Notes under the pieces: model-generated
The model's input: only the letters and a program-made list of their open reading frames with translations
Databases searched by the model: none
What the model was told of the DNA's origin: nothing
Source of the DNA: a virus
Direction: 5' to 3' (one strand)
Virus record (IMG/VR): IMGVR_UViG_3300030110_001689
Location: 1-27,385 of that record
Length of the DNA: 27,385 nt
Shown: piece after piece, positions 1-7,519 of the stretch
Position numbering within the stretch: position 1 is the first letter of the stretch
How the letters are laid out: the number at the start of each line of letters is the position of its first letter
Translations under genes and position numbers: made by a program

Positions 1-405
1 TTCTCACACTTACAAGATACAACTACAATACAATTCATTTCTAGAAAAAATGGAGCTGGTGTATCTTTTGATATGTTAGATTCTGCCGGTGGAAGTGCTT
101 TCACTATGTTAGATTCTACTATTGCTACACAGACAGCTACAGTACAAGCAATCCCAGCTAACTCAGTTAGATTAGGTTTTGCTTATCAACCAGCTGGAAG
201 TGAAGTAGGCGTTACTGCAAATCAATTTAAATTGTACCTAAACGGTAATCCGGTTGGAGTACAAGCAGCTACGACTGTACCTGATGATATTGCATTAGAA
301 CTAAATATTATGGGTGCACACAAAGGTACAAATGCTAATCATTTAGTATGTGACTACTTTAATACGTTCCAATCTAGAGTGGCTGGAACTGGCGTAAGCG
401 CGTAA
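1..405 (+). CDS. Virion structural protein, C-terminal part (5' end outside window)
   Basis: The frame is open from the first base to a TAA at 403-405, so this is the last 134 codons of a longer gene. The C-terminus (around KLYLNGNPVG and a late CDYFNTFQSRV) alternates beta-strand-like stretches in the way of LamG/concanavalin-like jelly rolls seen in marine phage capsid-associated proteins. No catalytic motif is visible. It precedes a strong hairpin terminator, which in podoviruses often follows an abundantly made head protein, so a major capsid, decoration or head-fibre protein are all possible. The first in-frame ATG inside the window is at 73, but the reading frame upstream of it continues the same kind of protein, so 73 is not the real start. 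Assignment as a virion protein is inferred from context; the exact role is unknown. Confidence 0.55.
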   Translation, partial: FSHLQDTTTIQFISRKNGAGVSFDMLDSAGGSAFTMLDSTIATQTATVQAIPANSVRLGFAYQPAGSEVGVTANQFKLYLNGNPVGVQAATTVPDDIALELNIMGAHKGTNANHLVCDYFNTFQSRVAGTGVSA

Positions 406-416
406 TATAAATAATT

Positions 417-441
417 AAAGTGCTCCTTCGGGAGCACTTTT
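417..441 (+). terminator. Rho-independent-type hairpin with UUCG tetraloop
   Basis: A perfect 10-bp stem (417-426 with 431-440) closes a TTCG loop. The 3' arm ends in a run of T. It lies 12 bases after the stop of the preceding gene and just before the Shine-Dalgarno AAGGAG (444-449) of the next one. The UUCG tetraloop with a C-G closing pair is the classic extra-stable loop. The T tract is only about four bases, so it may attenuate transcription or protect the 3' end of an mRNA rather than stop transcription completely. Confidence 0.8.
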
Positions 442-456
442 ATAAGGAGAAACATT

Positions 457-786
457 ATGGCATTAGGCGGCGGTGGATCATTTTCAAGTGATCAAACAAC
501 ATTACAAAAAGATACTGGTACTATAACTTTGTTGAGAGCGGGTAGAGCTAGAGTTACTTCTATTCAAGGTAGAGGTGAAGCAGGTTCTGTTTTACTTTTA
601 CATGACTCAGCTACAACAGGTGGAGCTGCAGCAGGTAATTTAATGGCAACATTTAAATACGACACTGAAGGACTAGCAGTATTTGTTCCGGGTTCTGGAA
701 TTTTATTTAAAGATGGAATTTGTGCAACATTATCACAAACAACAGGATCTGACGGAAGCGCTACACTAACTATCACAGGAGCGTAA
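457..786 (+). CDS. Small head/connector-region structural protein, unknown role
   Basis: 109 residues, ATG at 457 preceded by a good AAGGAG at 8-base spacing. After a Gly-rich opening (MALGGGGSF) the protein is made of short beta-strand-like segments (VTSIQGRGEAGSVLLLHDS, then FVPGSGILFKDGICATL and TLTITG). This pattern resembles small virion proteins I know from marine phages that lie between capsid and adaptor genes and show a similar 'GSV.h.D' and 'PG.GI.F..G' layout. There is no signal peptide, membrane segment or catalytic motif. It follows the terminator hairpin and is one base upstream of the adaptor-like gene, so it belongs to the head-completion operon. A decoration or head-tail joining protein is the best guess. 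Confidence 0.6.
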   Translation: MALGGGGSFSSDQTTLQKDTGTITLLRAGRARVTSIQGRGEAGSVLLLHDSATTGGAAAGNLMATFKYDTEGLAVFVPGSGILFKDGICATLSQTTGSDGSATLTITGA

Positions 787-787
787 C

Positions 788-1522
788 ATGGCGAACACTA
801 CTTCGGGTTCTTATGTTTTTGATAAGAACTTTCAGATAGATGAAATAATTGAAGAAGCATACGAAAGAATAGGTATGCAAGGTGTTTCTGGTTATCAATT
901 AAGAACAGCCAGAAGATCTTTAAATATCATGTTTCAAGAGTGGTCCAACAGAGGACTGCACTATTGGGAAGTAGCAAATAATTCAATAACTTTAGTAGAT
1001 GGCCAATCTGAATATATCATGTACCGATCAACCGGTGATGGTACTTCAGACGCCACTGCTGTATATGGTGTTGATGATGTTTTAGAAGCTGTGTACAGAA
1101 ACTCTTCTAACGCTGATTCACCATTAACAAAAATAAGCAGATCTCAATATTCTGCTTTTTCAAACAAAACTGATAAAGGAACTCCGACTCAATATTGGGT
1201 TCAAAGATTTATAGATAGAACTACTATCACTTTATATCTAACACCAGGTGCTTCTCAAGCAGGAAACACTATCAATTATTATTACGTAAGAAGAATTCAA
1301 GATGTTGGGGACGCTTACACTAACGCTGCAGACGTACCATACAGATTTGTTCCTTGTATGGCTTCAGGTTTAGCTTTTTATTTAGCACAAAAATATAACC
1401 CACAAGCTGCTCAACAAATGAAATTATATTATGAAGATGAATTACAAAGAGCACTTTCAGAAGATGGCTCACCAGTAAGTACATATATTAGTCCGAAAGT
1501 ATACTATCCGGAGATTGGTTAA
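788..1522 (+). CDS. Head-to-tail adaptor/P22 gp4-like protein
   Basis: 244 residues. The helical N-terminus (IDEIIEEAYERIG, then RTARRSLNIMFQEWSNRG) followed by a beta-rich middle (KGTPTQYWVQRF, TITLYLTPG) and a helical end (AQKYNPQAAQQMKLYYEDEL) is the layout of podovirus adaptor proteins that dock on the portal ring (P22 gp4/SU10 adaptor type). It has the same general shape as the protein at 2354-3085, which also carries a 'G.P.YY' segment followed by a 'PTP' strand. The start follows the previous stop by one base, and the stop overlaps the next ATG (TAATG). Role: ring between portal and tail nozzle, closing the packaged head. The family is inferred from shape and context, without an alignment. 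Confidence 0.65.
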   Translation: MANTTSGSYVFDKNFQIDEIIEEAYERIGMQGVSGYQLRTARRSLNIMFQEWSNRGLHYWEVANNSITLVDGQSEYIMYRSTGDGTSDATAVYGVDDVLEAVYRNSSNADSPLTKISRSQYSAFSNKTDKGTPTQYWVQRFIDRTTITLYLTPGASQAGNTINYYYVRRIQDVGDAYTNAADVPYRFVPCMASGLAFYLAQKYNPQAAQQMKLYYEDELQRALSEDGSPVSTYISPKVYYPEIG

Positions 1523-2352
1523 TGGGTAATTTTGCTTCAGGTAAACACGCATACATGATCTCAGACCGATCAGGTCTAAGATATCCATATAGAGAAATGG
1601 TGCAAGAATGGAATGGTGCATGGGTGCATACTTCAGAGTATGAGCCTAAACAACCACAATTACAACCTAGACCAACAACTGCTGATCCACAAGCTTTACA
1701 ACATGCAAGACCAGCAAGAGAAGCATTACCAACTTCCTCTGTTTTAAGAACAGATCCTTTTACAACAATAGCTGCATCAACTGTAGTAAATGTTCAAACA
1801 TCAGACGATATAATTCTTGATGATACAAATCCGTTTCAAACAGATGATGCTATAAGATTTTATGAGGTTAAATCTCCAGTTGGAGGCGTATCTGTAGACA
1901 GGCTTCAAATGGGAACTACTTTAAATGGAAATATTTCTGCGTCCGCTACTACTATAACTTTAACAGATGCAACTAATTTTCCAACTAGCGGTTTTATTGT
2001 AATAGAAAAAATCGATGAAGATTCTAGCTCTTCAACCTTTGGAGAGTATCAGGATGAAACAATTCAATACACAGGTAAAGCAGGAAACGATTTAACCGGA
2101 TGTACTCGAGGAACATCATCACCAACTTATGGAAGAACTTATCCCAAAACTGTTGCAACCACTCATGATTCAGGTGCAAAAGTTTTTGGATCATATAAGA
2201 TAACAAGACAAATAAAAAGCGCAACTAACGATGCCGGCTCATCACAAAACTATAGCAATAGTTTTACTTTTGATTTAGCTGCTGTTGCATCTAGTGCAGA
2301 AACTGGAGGAGGATTTTTTGTGTTTGCAGGACCTGTAAACCAAAGAGCATAA
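1522..2352 (+). CDS. Virion protein with N-terminal DRSG/EWNG region and an FPxSG beta domain
   Basis: 276 residues, start overlapping the previous stop as TAATG. Residues 1-65 contain DRSGLRYPYREMVQEWNGAW and a Pro/Gln-rich KQPQLQPRP segment. This block recurs in marine podovirus head-tail regions, often as a separate small protein. Residues about 134-225 form a beta domain with the order TITLTDATNFPTSGFIVIE, then DETIQYTGK, then LTGCTRG and a late HDSGAKV. The same module appears in the nozzle-like protein at 13595-15781. No catalytic residues are evident. Its position between two adaptor-like genes points to a head-tail junction or neck-appendage role. The module is known to me as a recurrent phage virion domain; the specific function is not. 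Confidence 0.6.
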   Translation: MGNFASGKHAYMISDRSGLRYPYREMVQEWNGAWVHTSEYEPKQPQLQPRPTTADPQALQHARPAREALPTSSVLRTDPFTTIAASTVVNVQTSDDIILDDTNPFQTDDAIRFYEVKSPVGGVSVDRLQMGTTLNGNISASATTITLTDATNFPTSGFIVIEKIDEDSSSSTFGEYQDETIQYTGKAGNDLTGCTRGTSSPTYGRTYPKTVATTHDSGAKVFGSYKITRQIKSATNDAGSSQNYSNSFTFDLAAVASSAETGGGFFVFAGPVNQRA

Positions 2353-2353
2353 T

Positions 2354-3085
2354 ATGTCAGGAATTAGTTACACTACATTAGTTACACAAATTAGAAGTTA
2401 CACGGAAGTAGACTCCAATGTTTTAACAACAGATGTTTTAGAAAATTTAATTTTAAACGCACAACAAAGAATATTTTTAGATATTCCAATGGACTCTGAT
2501 AGATTTGCATCACAAGGAACTTTTGTTGCAGATGATAATACTATTAATGTTCCTGCAGGGGCATTTTTTGTAAGGGGTATTGAAGTATTTAATTCTACAG
2601 CCAATACAAATGGTGCTGGTCAATGGCTAGAGAAAAAAGATCAGACATATATTTCAGAATACGTAGGAAAACTAACAGGACCAGAAGGCTCTCAAACGGG
2701 TCAAGACGTAACAGGTCTGCCTAAATACTACGCTATGTTTGGTGGATCTACTGGGTTAAGTACGACTACATCTGGAGGTATCTATGTGGCACCTACACCA
2801 GATGCTAATTACCTATTTAATATATACTATAATAAAATGCCTGCTACACTAGAATCTAGTAATCAAACCAACTATGTCAGCCTGCATTTCCCTCAAGGGC
2901 TTCTATATGCTTGTTTGGTTGAGGCATATGGATTTTTAAAAGGTCCAATGGATATGTTGACATTATATGAAAATAAATATAAACAAGAGGTACAGAAGTT
3001 TGCGGGAGCGCAAATTGGTAGACGAAGAAGAGACGACTACACTGATGGAACAATCAGAATACCAGTCAAATCTCCGTCTCCGTAA
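2354..3085 (+). CDS. SU10-type head-tail adaptor protein
   Basis: 243 residues. The opening TLVTQIRSYTEVDSNVLTTD followed by NLILNAQQRIFLDIPMDSDR is the hallmark of the SU10-type adaptor family: two helices that bind the portal clip. Then come INVPAGAFFVRGIEVF and the conserved TGLPKYYAMFGG, followed by a strand around YVAPTPDANYLFNIYY. The C-terminus is helical and ends in a very basic patch (GRRRRDD). Expected role: dodecameric ring joining portal and nozzle in a short-tailed virion. It starts two bases after the previous stop. With the gene at 788-1522 this makes two adaptor-like proteins, which may be diverged paralogues forming successive rings. Confidence 0.7.
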   Translation: MSGISYTTLVTQIRSYTEVDSNVLTTDVLENLILNAQQRIFLDIPMDSDRFASQGTFVADDNTINVPAGAFFVRGIEVFNSTANTNGAGQWLEKKDQTYISEYVGKLTGPEGSQTGQDVTGLPKYYAMFGGSTGLSTTTSGGIYVAPTPDANYLFNIYYNKMPATLESSNQTNYVSLHFPQGLLYACLVEAYGFLKGPMDMLTLYENKYKQEVQKFAGAQIGRRRRDDYTDGTIRIPVKSPSP

Positions 3086-3100
3086 TAAGGAGAAAACACT

Positions 3101-3550
3101 ATGGCGATATCATCAGCAATATGTTCAAGCTTTAAGCAAGAACTACTACAAGGTAAACACAGTTTAGATACTTCTGGAAACGGAGGAGACACTTTTAAAC
3201 TTGCAATGTACACTAGTTCAGCATCTTTGGGAGCTACTACAACTGCTTATTCAACATCACAAGAAATTTCAGGAAGTGGATACAGTGCTGGTGGAACTGC
3301 TCTGACAAATACTGGAGTTGGTCTAAATTCAACTACTGCGTTCACTGATTTTTCTGATATAAGTTTTACTAGTGCTTCATTCACAGCTAACGGTTGTTTA
3401 ATTTACAACACGACTACAGCTGGAGGATCTGGTACTACAAACGCAGTTTGTGTAATAGCTTTCGGAGGAGACAAAACAGTTTCTTCAGGAACTTTTACAA
3501 TTCAGTTTCCAACTAACGATTCTAGCTCAGCTATCATAAGACTGACGTAA
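3101..3550 (+). CDS. Conserved small phage structural protein
   Basis: 149 residues, ATG preceded by AAGGAG at 3087-3092. The sequence opens with a helix (SSFKQELLQGKHSL) and then DTFKLAMYTSSASLGATTTA, with later GYSAGGTALTNTGV and DISFTSASFTANGCLIYN and a C-terminal TFTIQFPTNDSSSAIIRL. I recognise this as a common family in phages of marine and other Proteobacteria ('K.AlYTSSA.LgA.T.AY', 'sASFTA.GaLIYN'), usually annotated only as a structural or tail protein. It is a beta-rich protein with no enzyme motif. It sits directly upstream of the fibre module, so a tail-appendage or head-decoration role is likely. Confidence 0.65.
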   Translation: MAISSAICSSFKQELLQGKHSLDTSGNGGDTFKLAMYTSSASLGATTTAYSTSQEISGSGYSAGGTALTNTGVGLNSTTAFTDFSDISFTSASFTANGCLIYNTTTAGGSGTTNAVCVIAFGGDKTVSSGTFTIQFPTNDSSSAIIRLT

Positions 3551-3565
3551 GGAGATAATTCCTTA
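3548..3565 (+). promoter_or_regulatory. Hairpin overlapping the Shine-Dalgarno and AUG of the 3565 gene
   Basis: TAAGGA (3548-3553) pairs with TCCTTA (3560-3565) around a six-base loop GATAAT. The left arm contains most of the AAGGAG Shine-Dalgarno (3549-3554) and the right arm reaches the A of the start codon. The element also overlaps the stop of the upstream gene, so ribosomes finishing that gene would melt it and couple translation. The complementarity is seen directly; a regulatory effect is inferred and the stem is short. Confidence 0.4.
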
Positions 3566-4887
3566 TGGCGGACCAAACGTACACAGTAACGGTCGCATCC
3601 GGGACGTTATATATTTCTGGTGGCACTGGAAATGTATATTATCTTAATGGTGCACGTGACATGGCCCTTGAATGGGTTGAAGGTGGCACGTTACGTTTTG
3701 ATCAAAGCGATGCTTCAAATAATAACCACCCTTTATTATTTACTACTAACACTGGCGATCCTAATAGTAATATTATTTCAGCTGGTGTTACATATTATTT
3801 AGATGGTGCCAGCAACGAATCCACTTACAGAAACACTACAAATTTTAACGCAGCAACTACAAGATACGTAGAAATAGCACCTGCGTCTTCAACTGATTTT
3901 TATTATTATTGTTATGTTCACGGCATCGGAATGGGTGGTGCTATTGACGTTACTCAAAATACCTGGGGAGCAGGATTATGGGGTGAGAACCAATATGGAT
4001 CTCAAAACCACGTAGATATTTTACCAAGTAGTTTAACCATTGCATCAAGTTTAGCGGATCTTTCTGCTTTCTCTGAAAACGGTTGGGGTAGAGATGCTTG
4101 GGGTGAAGAACCATGGGGAGATAGTTTTGATCCTATTGTTGCTCTTCCAACACTAACAAATATGTCAGCTGTGTTGGGCACTTTAGATTATGCTCAATCT
4201 GAAAACGGTTGGGGTAGAGATACTTGGGGATCAAACCAGTGGGGCACAGATGAATCTGGCGCAATATTAACTGGACTTGAAATGAATATGTCTCAAGGTC
4301 CAGAAGGATGGGGCGAGTCTGCATGGGGAGATAACCAATGGGGTGGTGAATTAGTTATATCACCTGCAAGTATTATTGCAGTTTCTGGTCAATCAATTAC
4401 TTCAGCACAAGGAAGCACTACACAAGAATTTGACATGATCTTTGGAATCACTGGAGTTTCTTCAGGAGTTGCAATAGGAACTTTAAGTATAAATGATGGT
4501 TCAGATCATCAACAAGGTCTAGGTAGTGTAACAATAGGATCTGCTGTTGGTTCTCTTGGCAATAAACAAACTTATGAAATAAGCGGAGTCTCAATGGGAT
4601 CTGCTGTTGGTACTCCACAAGTTGATGACACTTTAATTGTAAATCCTAGTGGAGTTACTATGGGATCCGCGGTTGGATCTACAACTGTAGATCAAATGAA
4701 AGTAGGATTAACTGGAGTATCTGCTCCATTTAGCGTTGGTTCTACCACTGTTGATGATATTACAGTAGGCTTGACAGGAATCAATTTAACTAGTAATTTA
4801 GGAACCGTAGGCTTTGGTGCGTTGGCGTATAAAGATATTGACATAACATCTACGACATCGTATACAGACATAACGCATGCAGCGTAA
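3565..4887 (+). CDS. Tail appendage protein with cupredoxin-like N-terminus and Trp-Gly repeats
   Basis: 440 residues. Residues 1-130 read like a cupredoxin (plastocyanin-like) beta sandwich: after GGTLRFDQSDASNNNHPL comes His55, and the C-terminal strand YYYYCYVHGIGMGG gives Cys116, His119 and Met123. This is the order and approximate spacing of type-1 copper ligands (H...C-x2-H-x3-M). Residues about 132-262 hold four copies of a three-WG repeat (e.g. ENGWGRDAWGEEPWGDS). The remainder is a degenerate repeat around GVSMGSAVGTPQVDD, GVTMGSAVGSTTVDQ and GVSAPFSVGSTTVDD. The layout suggests an elongated appendage with an N-terminal attachment domain. I have seen similar domains in marine phage structural proteins with a YYYC..H..MGG signature. 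Copper binding is not established. Translation may be affected by the hairpin at 3548-3565. Confidence 0.6.
   Translation: MADQTYTVTVASGTLYISGGTGNVYYLNGARDMALEWVEGGTLRFDQSDASNNNHPLLFTTNTGDPNSNIISAGVTYYLDGASNESTYRNTTNFNAATTRYVEIAPASSTDFYYYCYVHGIGMGGAIDVTQNTWGAGLWGENQYGSQNHVDILPSSLTIASSLADLSAFSENGWGRDAWGEEPWGDSFDPIVALPTLTNMSAVLGTLDYAQSENGWGRDTWGSNQWGTDESGAILTGLEMNMSQGPEGWGESAWGDNQWGGELVISPASIIAVSGQSITSAQGSTTQEFDMIFGITGVSSGVAIGTLSINDGSDHQQGLGSVTIGSAVGSLGNKQTYEISGVSMGSAVGTPQVDDTLIVNPSGVTMGSAVGSTTVDQMKVGLTGVSAPFSVGSTTVDDITVGLTGINLTSNLGTVGFGALAYKDIDITSTTSYTDITHAA
3958..4350 (+). repeat. Four tandem-like Trp-Gly coding repeats
   Basis: Four units, each with up to three Trp-Gly pairs spaced about five residues apart (TWGAGLWGENQYG; ENGWGRDAWGEEPWG; ENGWGRDTWGSNQWG; PEGWGESAWGDNQWG), are separated by 26-33 residues of ordinary sequence. 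Two units are nearly identical as DNA: 4072-4103 and 4198-4229 match over 32 bases with one difference. This points to recent duplication or gene conversion inside the appendage gene. Confidence 0.75.
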
Positions 4888-4900
4888 ATAGGAGTTTTTT

Positions 4901-6118
4901 ATGGCATCAACATATACACCTCTCGGCGTAGAGAAAATGGCAACCGGTGAAAATGCCGGAACTTGGGGAACAAAAACAAATACTAATTTAGAAATCATCG
5001 AGCAACTTGCCGGTGGATATGCATCACAAGCAGTCAGTGGAACAGGGGATACAGCTTTAGCTGTTTCTGATGGAGCTACTGGAGCATCAATGGCTCACAG
5101 AGTTATCGAATTAACTGGAACTATTACAGGAAACATTACTGTATCAATTCCTTTAGATGCACAACAATTATATGTTATTAAAAACACAACTTCAGGTGCC
5201 TACACTGTAGAATTTCAATACACAAGTGGTTCAGGTACTAGTGTTACTTGGGCTGCTACAGACAAAGGAACAAAATTACTTTATGCAAAAGCAGATGATG
5301 GGACTAACCCTAACATCGTAGATGTCGGTTTTTCTCAAATCACTGGAACTGAAACATTAACAAACAAAACTTTATCATCACCAAAAATCGATACCGGTTT
5401 ATTTGATACAAACGGAAATGAATCTATTTTATTTACTGCCACAGGTTCAGCGATTAATGAAATCACTGTAACAAATGCAGCAGCTTCAGGAGATCCTAAA
5501 ATATCTGCAACAGGTGGTGACACAAACATAGATTTAAATTTAGCTGCAAAAGGAACTGGAGTTGTCCAATCAAATGGAACAGCAATGTTAGTTGCTGGTA
5601 AACAAACTATATGGGTTCCTGCTACAGCAATGTATGCAACAACTACAAATGGATGTGCGGACATCGATCAAACAGAATTAACAGCTGGTCAACCAGAACT
5701 TAAAACATTAGATTTCGATCCTTCTTCTGATGAGAATGCGCAATTTACTATTGCATTCCCTAAAGCGTGGGATCCATCACAACTTATAATGTATCAAGTT
5801 TTTTGGACAGCTAACTCAACAAATACAGGTAACTGTATTTGGAATTTAAAAGGCGTGGCAATAGCAAACGATGATGCGATTGATGCAGCGTTTGGAACTG
5901 CAATAGCGATAACTGATGCTCATAGCGGAACAGCTAATGACCTAAATGTTACTGCTCAAAGTAGTTCAGTAACTATAGCTGGATCACCGGCAGCTGATGA
6001 AGATGTGTTTTTTAACATTTCAAGAGATGCAAATGACGGTTCTGATACGTTTACAGGTGACGCTAAATTACTAGGAATCAAATTATTCTTTGCTACTAAT
6101 CTGCCTAACGACGCATAA
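4901..6118 (+). CDS. Tail fibre protein
   Basis: 405 residues, with TAGGAG (4889-4894) ahead of the ATG. The N-terminus TYTPLGVEKMATGENAGTWG followed by TKTNTNLEIIEQLAGG is a well-known opening of marine podovirus tail fibre proteins. A GTETLTNKTLSSPKIDTG segment near residues 150-168 is the common phage-fibre 'TLTNKTL' linker motif, followed by a repeat-like beta region (SINEITVTNAAASGDPKISA). The C-terminal about 180 residues (from the KQTIWVPATAMYA stretch) look like a globular domain, probably the distal or receptor-facing end. The next gene encodes a glycine-rich adhesin-like fibre, so this is the fibre module. Fibre identity is confident; the receptor is unknown. Confidence 0.75.
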   Translation: MASTYTPLGVEKMATGENAGTWGTKTNTNLEIIEQLAGGYASQAVSGTGDTALAVSDGATGASMAHRVIELTGTITGNITVSIPLDAQQLYVIKNTTSGAYTVEFQYTSGSGTSVTWAATDKGTKLLYAKADDGTNPNIVDVGFSQITGTETLTNKTLSSPKIDTGLFDTNGNESILFTATGSAINEITVTNAAASGDPKISATGGDTNIDLNLAAKGTGVVQSNGTAMLVAGKQTIWVPATAMYATTTNGCADIDQTELTAGQPELKTLDFDPSSDENAQFTIAFPKAWDPSQLIMYQVFWTANSTNTGNCIWNLKGVAIANDDAIDAAFGTAIAITDAHSGTANDLNVTAQSSSVTIAGSPAADEDVFFNISRDANDGSDTFTGDAKLLGIKLFFATNLPNDA

Positions 6119-6130
6119 TAGGAGGACGTA

Positions 6131-7033
6131 GTGTCAAACTTTGGATATAGAGTATTAGGTTTCGGAGCCGGCGGTAGAACTGTAACCCCTTACGTATCAG
6201 CAACTGGCGGAAATACCACATTAACAGACGGTAACTTTAAGATTCACGTTTTTACAGGCGATGGTACTTTAACTGTTGCTAACGAAGGAACACCTTTAGG
6301 TTCAAATTCAGTAGAATATTTTGTTATTGCAGGTGGTGGCCCAGGTGGTGGAAAATACCGTGGAGCAGGCGCAGGAGGCGGAGGCTGGAGAACAAACTAT
6401 CCAAGTCCAGCTACAGGCGGCCTTGCAATAGGATTTCAAGCATACCCTGTACAAGTTGGTGCAGGTGGTGGATCACCTCCAAACAGAGGATCAGCAGCGA
6501 CACCTTCAATTTTTAGTACGATCACTTCTACAAGAGGTGGAGGACACGGCCAACCTGGAGGATCAGGAGGCGGAACTAACGGAACATCTGGACAAGGCTC
6601 TGGAAACGCAGGTGGATTCTCTCCACCAGAAGGAAACCCAGGAGGAAACTCTACGGGTGGATGTTCGCCGGGAGCAGGCGGCGGAGGCGGAGCGAATAGC
6701 CCAGGAACTAACGGATCACCTGGATTTACTACACCAGCAGGAAGTGGTGGAAACGGATCAGGTATTTCAACATCATTTTTTGGACCGGGAGCACCGAGTT
6801 ACGGAACACCCGGACCATCGGGTTCAGAGAGATATTTTTCTGGCGGTGGCGCAGGAGGAACTTATTCCCCAGGCTCACCAGGGTCAGGAGGATACGGTGG
6901 TGGAGCCCAAACAAACAGTCCTTCTCCAGCTAATTCTGGAGGCGGTGGCGGAGGTGGAAACACTGGCGCAGGTTGTTGTTCACCGGGATTAGGAGGATCA
7001 GGATTTGTAGCGATTAGATACAAGTTCCAATAA
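6131..7033 (+). CDS. Glycine-rich fibre/adhesin-like protein
   Basis: 300 residues. It starts with GTG at 6131 behind a strong AGGAGG. Residues 1-70 are beta-like (GNFKIHVFTGDGTLTVANEG, then VEYFVIAGGGPGGG), the standard entry to the glycine-rich domain found in many marine phage fibres. Residues 75-285 are dominated by Gly, Ser, Pro and Asn, with runs up to seven Gly. The chain ends in GGSGFVAIRYKFQ, the usual C-terminal strand of that domain. Such sequences can form polyglycine-II bundles, as in the gp38 adhesins of T-even-like phages. There are eleven X-Pro-Gly triplets (GPG, QPG, NPG, TPG and several SPG) and three Cys in CSPG contexts (GGCSPG, CCSPG). Role inferred: distal adhesin or fibre domain. 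It lies two small steps upstream of the oxygenase block, making it a candidate substrate. Confidence 0.7.
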   Translation: MSNFGYRVLGFGAGGRTVTPYVSATGGNTTLTDGNFKIHVFTGDGTLTVANEGTPLGSNSVEYFVIAGGGPGGGKYRGAGAGGGGWRTNYPSPATGGLAIGFQAYPVQVGAGGGSPPNRGSAATPSIFSTITSTRGGGHGQPGGSGGGTNGTSGQGSGNAGGFSPPEGNPGGNSTGGCSPGAGGGGGANSPGTNGSPGFTTPAGSGGNGSGISTSFFGPGAPSYGTPGPSGSERYFSGGGAGGTYSPGSPGSGGYGGGAQTNSPSPANSGGGGGGGNTGAGCCSPGLGGSGFVAIRYKFQ

Positions 7034-7037
7034 TATT

Positions 7038-7505
7038 ATGGCACACTTTGCAAAATTAGATGAAAACAACGTTGTACTTTCTGTTCATTCAGTAGGTGAT
7101 GAACACCTTATGAAAAATGGAGAAGAGAATGAAGAAGTTGGTATTAACTTTTTAAAAAACGTACACGGTTGGGAAAATTGGAAACAAACTTCATACCACA
7201 CAAGAAGAGGAAGATATTTAAATCATGATGGATCAGTTGCATCTGATCAAAGTAAGATGTTAAGATATAATTATGCAACCCCTGGATCTACATATGATCC
7301 AGTAAAAAATGCGTTTATATTACCCAGAGCTAGAAATGACGACGGGGTAGTATTTGACAGTTGGACAATAAACGAAACTACAATGGATTGGGAAGCACCA
7401 ACTCCAGAACCTTCAAGCCAAACTAATGGCGTAGATGATTTTTATCATTGGAATGAAGGAACTCAATCATGGGACAAAGAGGTTATTTGGCGGGAAGGAA
7501 TGTAA
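7038..7505 (+). CDS. Small fibre-module protein of the MAHFAKLDENN family
   Basis: 155 residues, beginning four bases after the fibre stop with no clear Shine-Dalgarno. The opening MAHFAKLDENNVVLSVHSVG, then GINFLKNVHGWENWKQTSYH, a GSTYDPVKNAFILPRA segment, and SWTINETTMDWEAPTPEP are the diagnostic blocks of a small protein that is very widespread in marine phages. It is usually found next to fibre genes and annotated only as hypothetical. The C-terminus here is Trp-rich. Possible roles are a fibre tip, an appendage subunit or a fibre-assembly chaperone; none is demonstrated by the sequence. It is the last gene before the oxygenase block. Confidence 0.6.
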   Translation: MAHFAKLDENNVVLSVHSVGDEHLMKNGEENEEVGINFLKNVHGWENWKQTSYHTRRGRYLNHDGSVASDQSKMLRYNYATPGSTYDPVKNAFILPRARNDDGVVFDSWTINETTMDWEAPTPEPSSQTNGVDDFYHWNEGTQSWDKEVIWREGM

Positions 7506-7519
7506 TACACTAAGTTCCT

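Noticed and set aside
406-413. TATAAATA, identical to the T4 late promoter core
   Set aside because: T4-type late promoters need gp55/gp33-type factors not expected in a podovirus, and the site sits just before a terminator hairpin. In A+T-rich DNA an 8-base match is likely by chance.
5335-5664. Minus-strand ORF of 109 codons inside the tail fibre gene
   Set aside because: Antisense shadow of the Thr/Ala-rich fibre frame; no ribosome site and no recognisable domain.
6456-6992. Long second-frame ORF (178 codons) within the glycine-rich fibre gene
   Set aside because: GGN-rich DNA has few stops in shifted frames; the product is a Glu/Gln/Val-rich low-complexity chain with no start signal. The fibre frame has AGGAGG, a family N-terminus and a family C-terminus.
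6131-7033. True collagen-like (Gly-X-Y)n triple helix in the fibre
   Set aside because: There is no sustained three-residue Gly periodicity; Gly runs are irregular, which fits a polyglycine-II or loop-rich domain better than a collagen helix.
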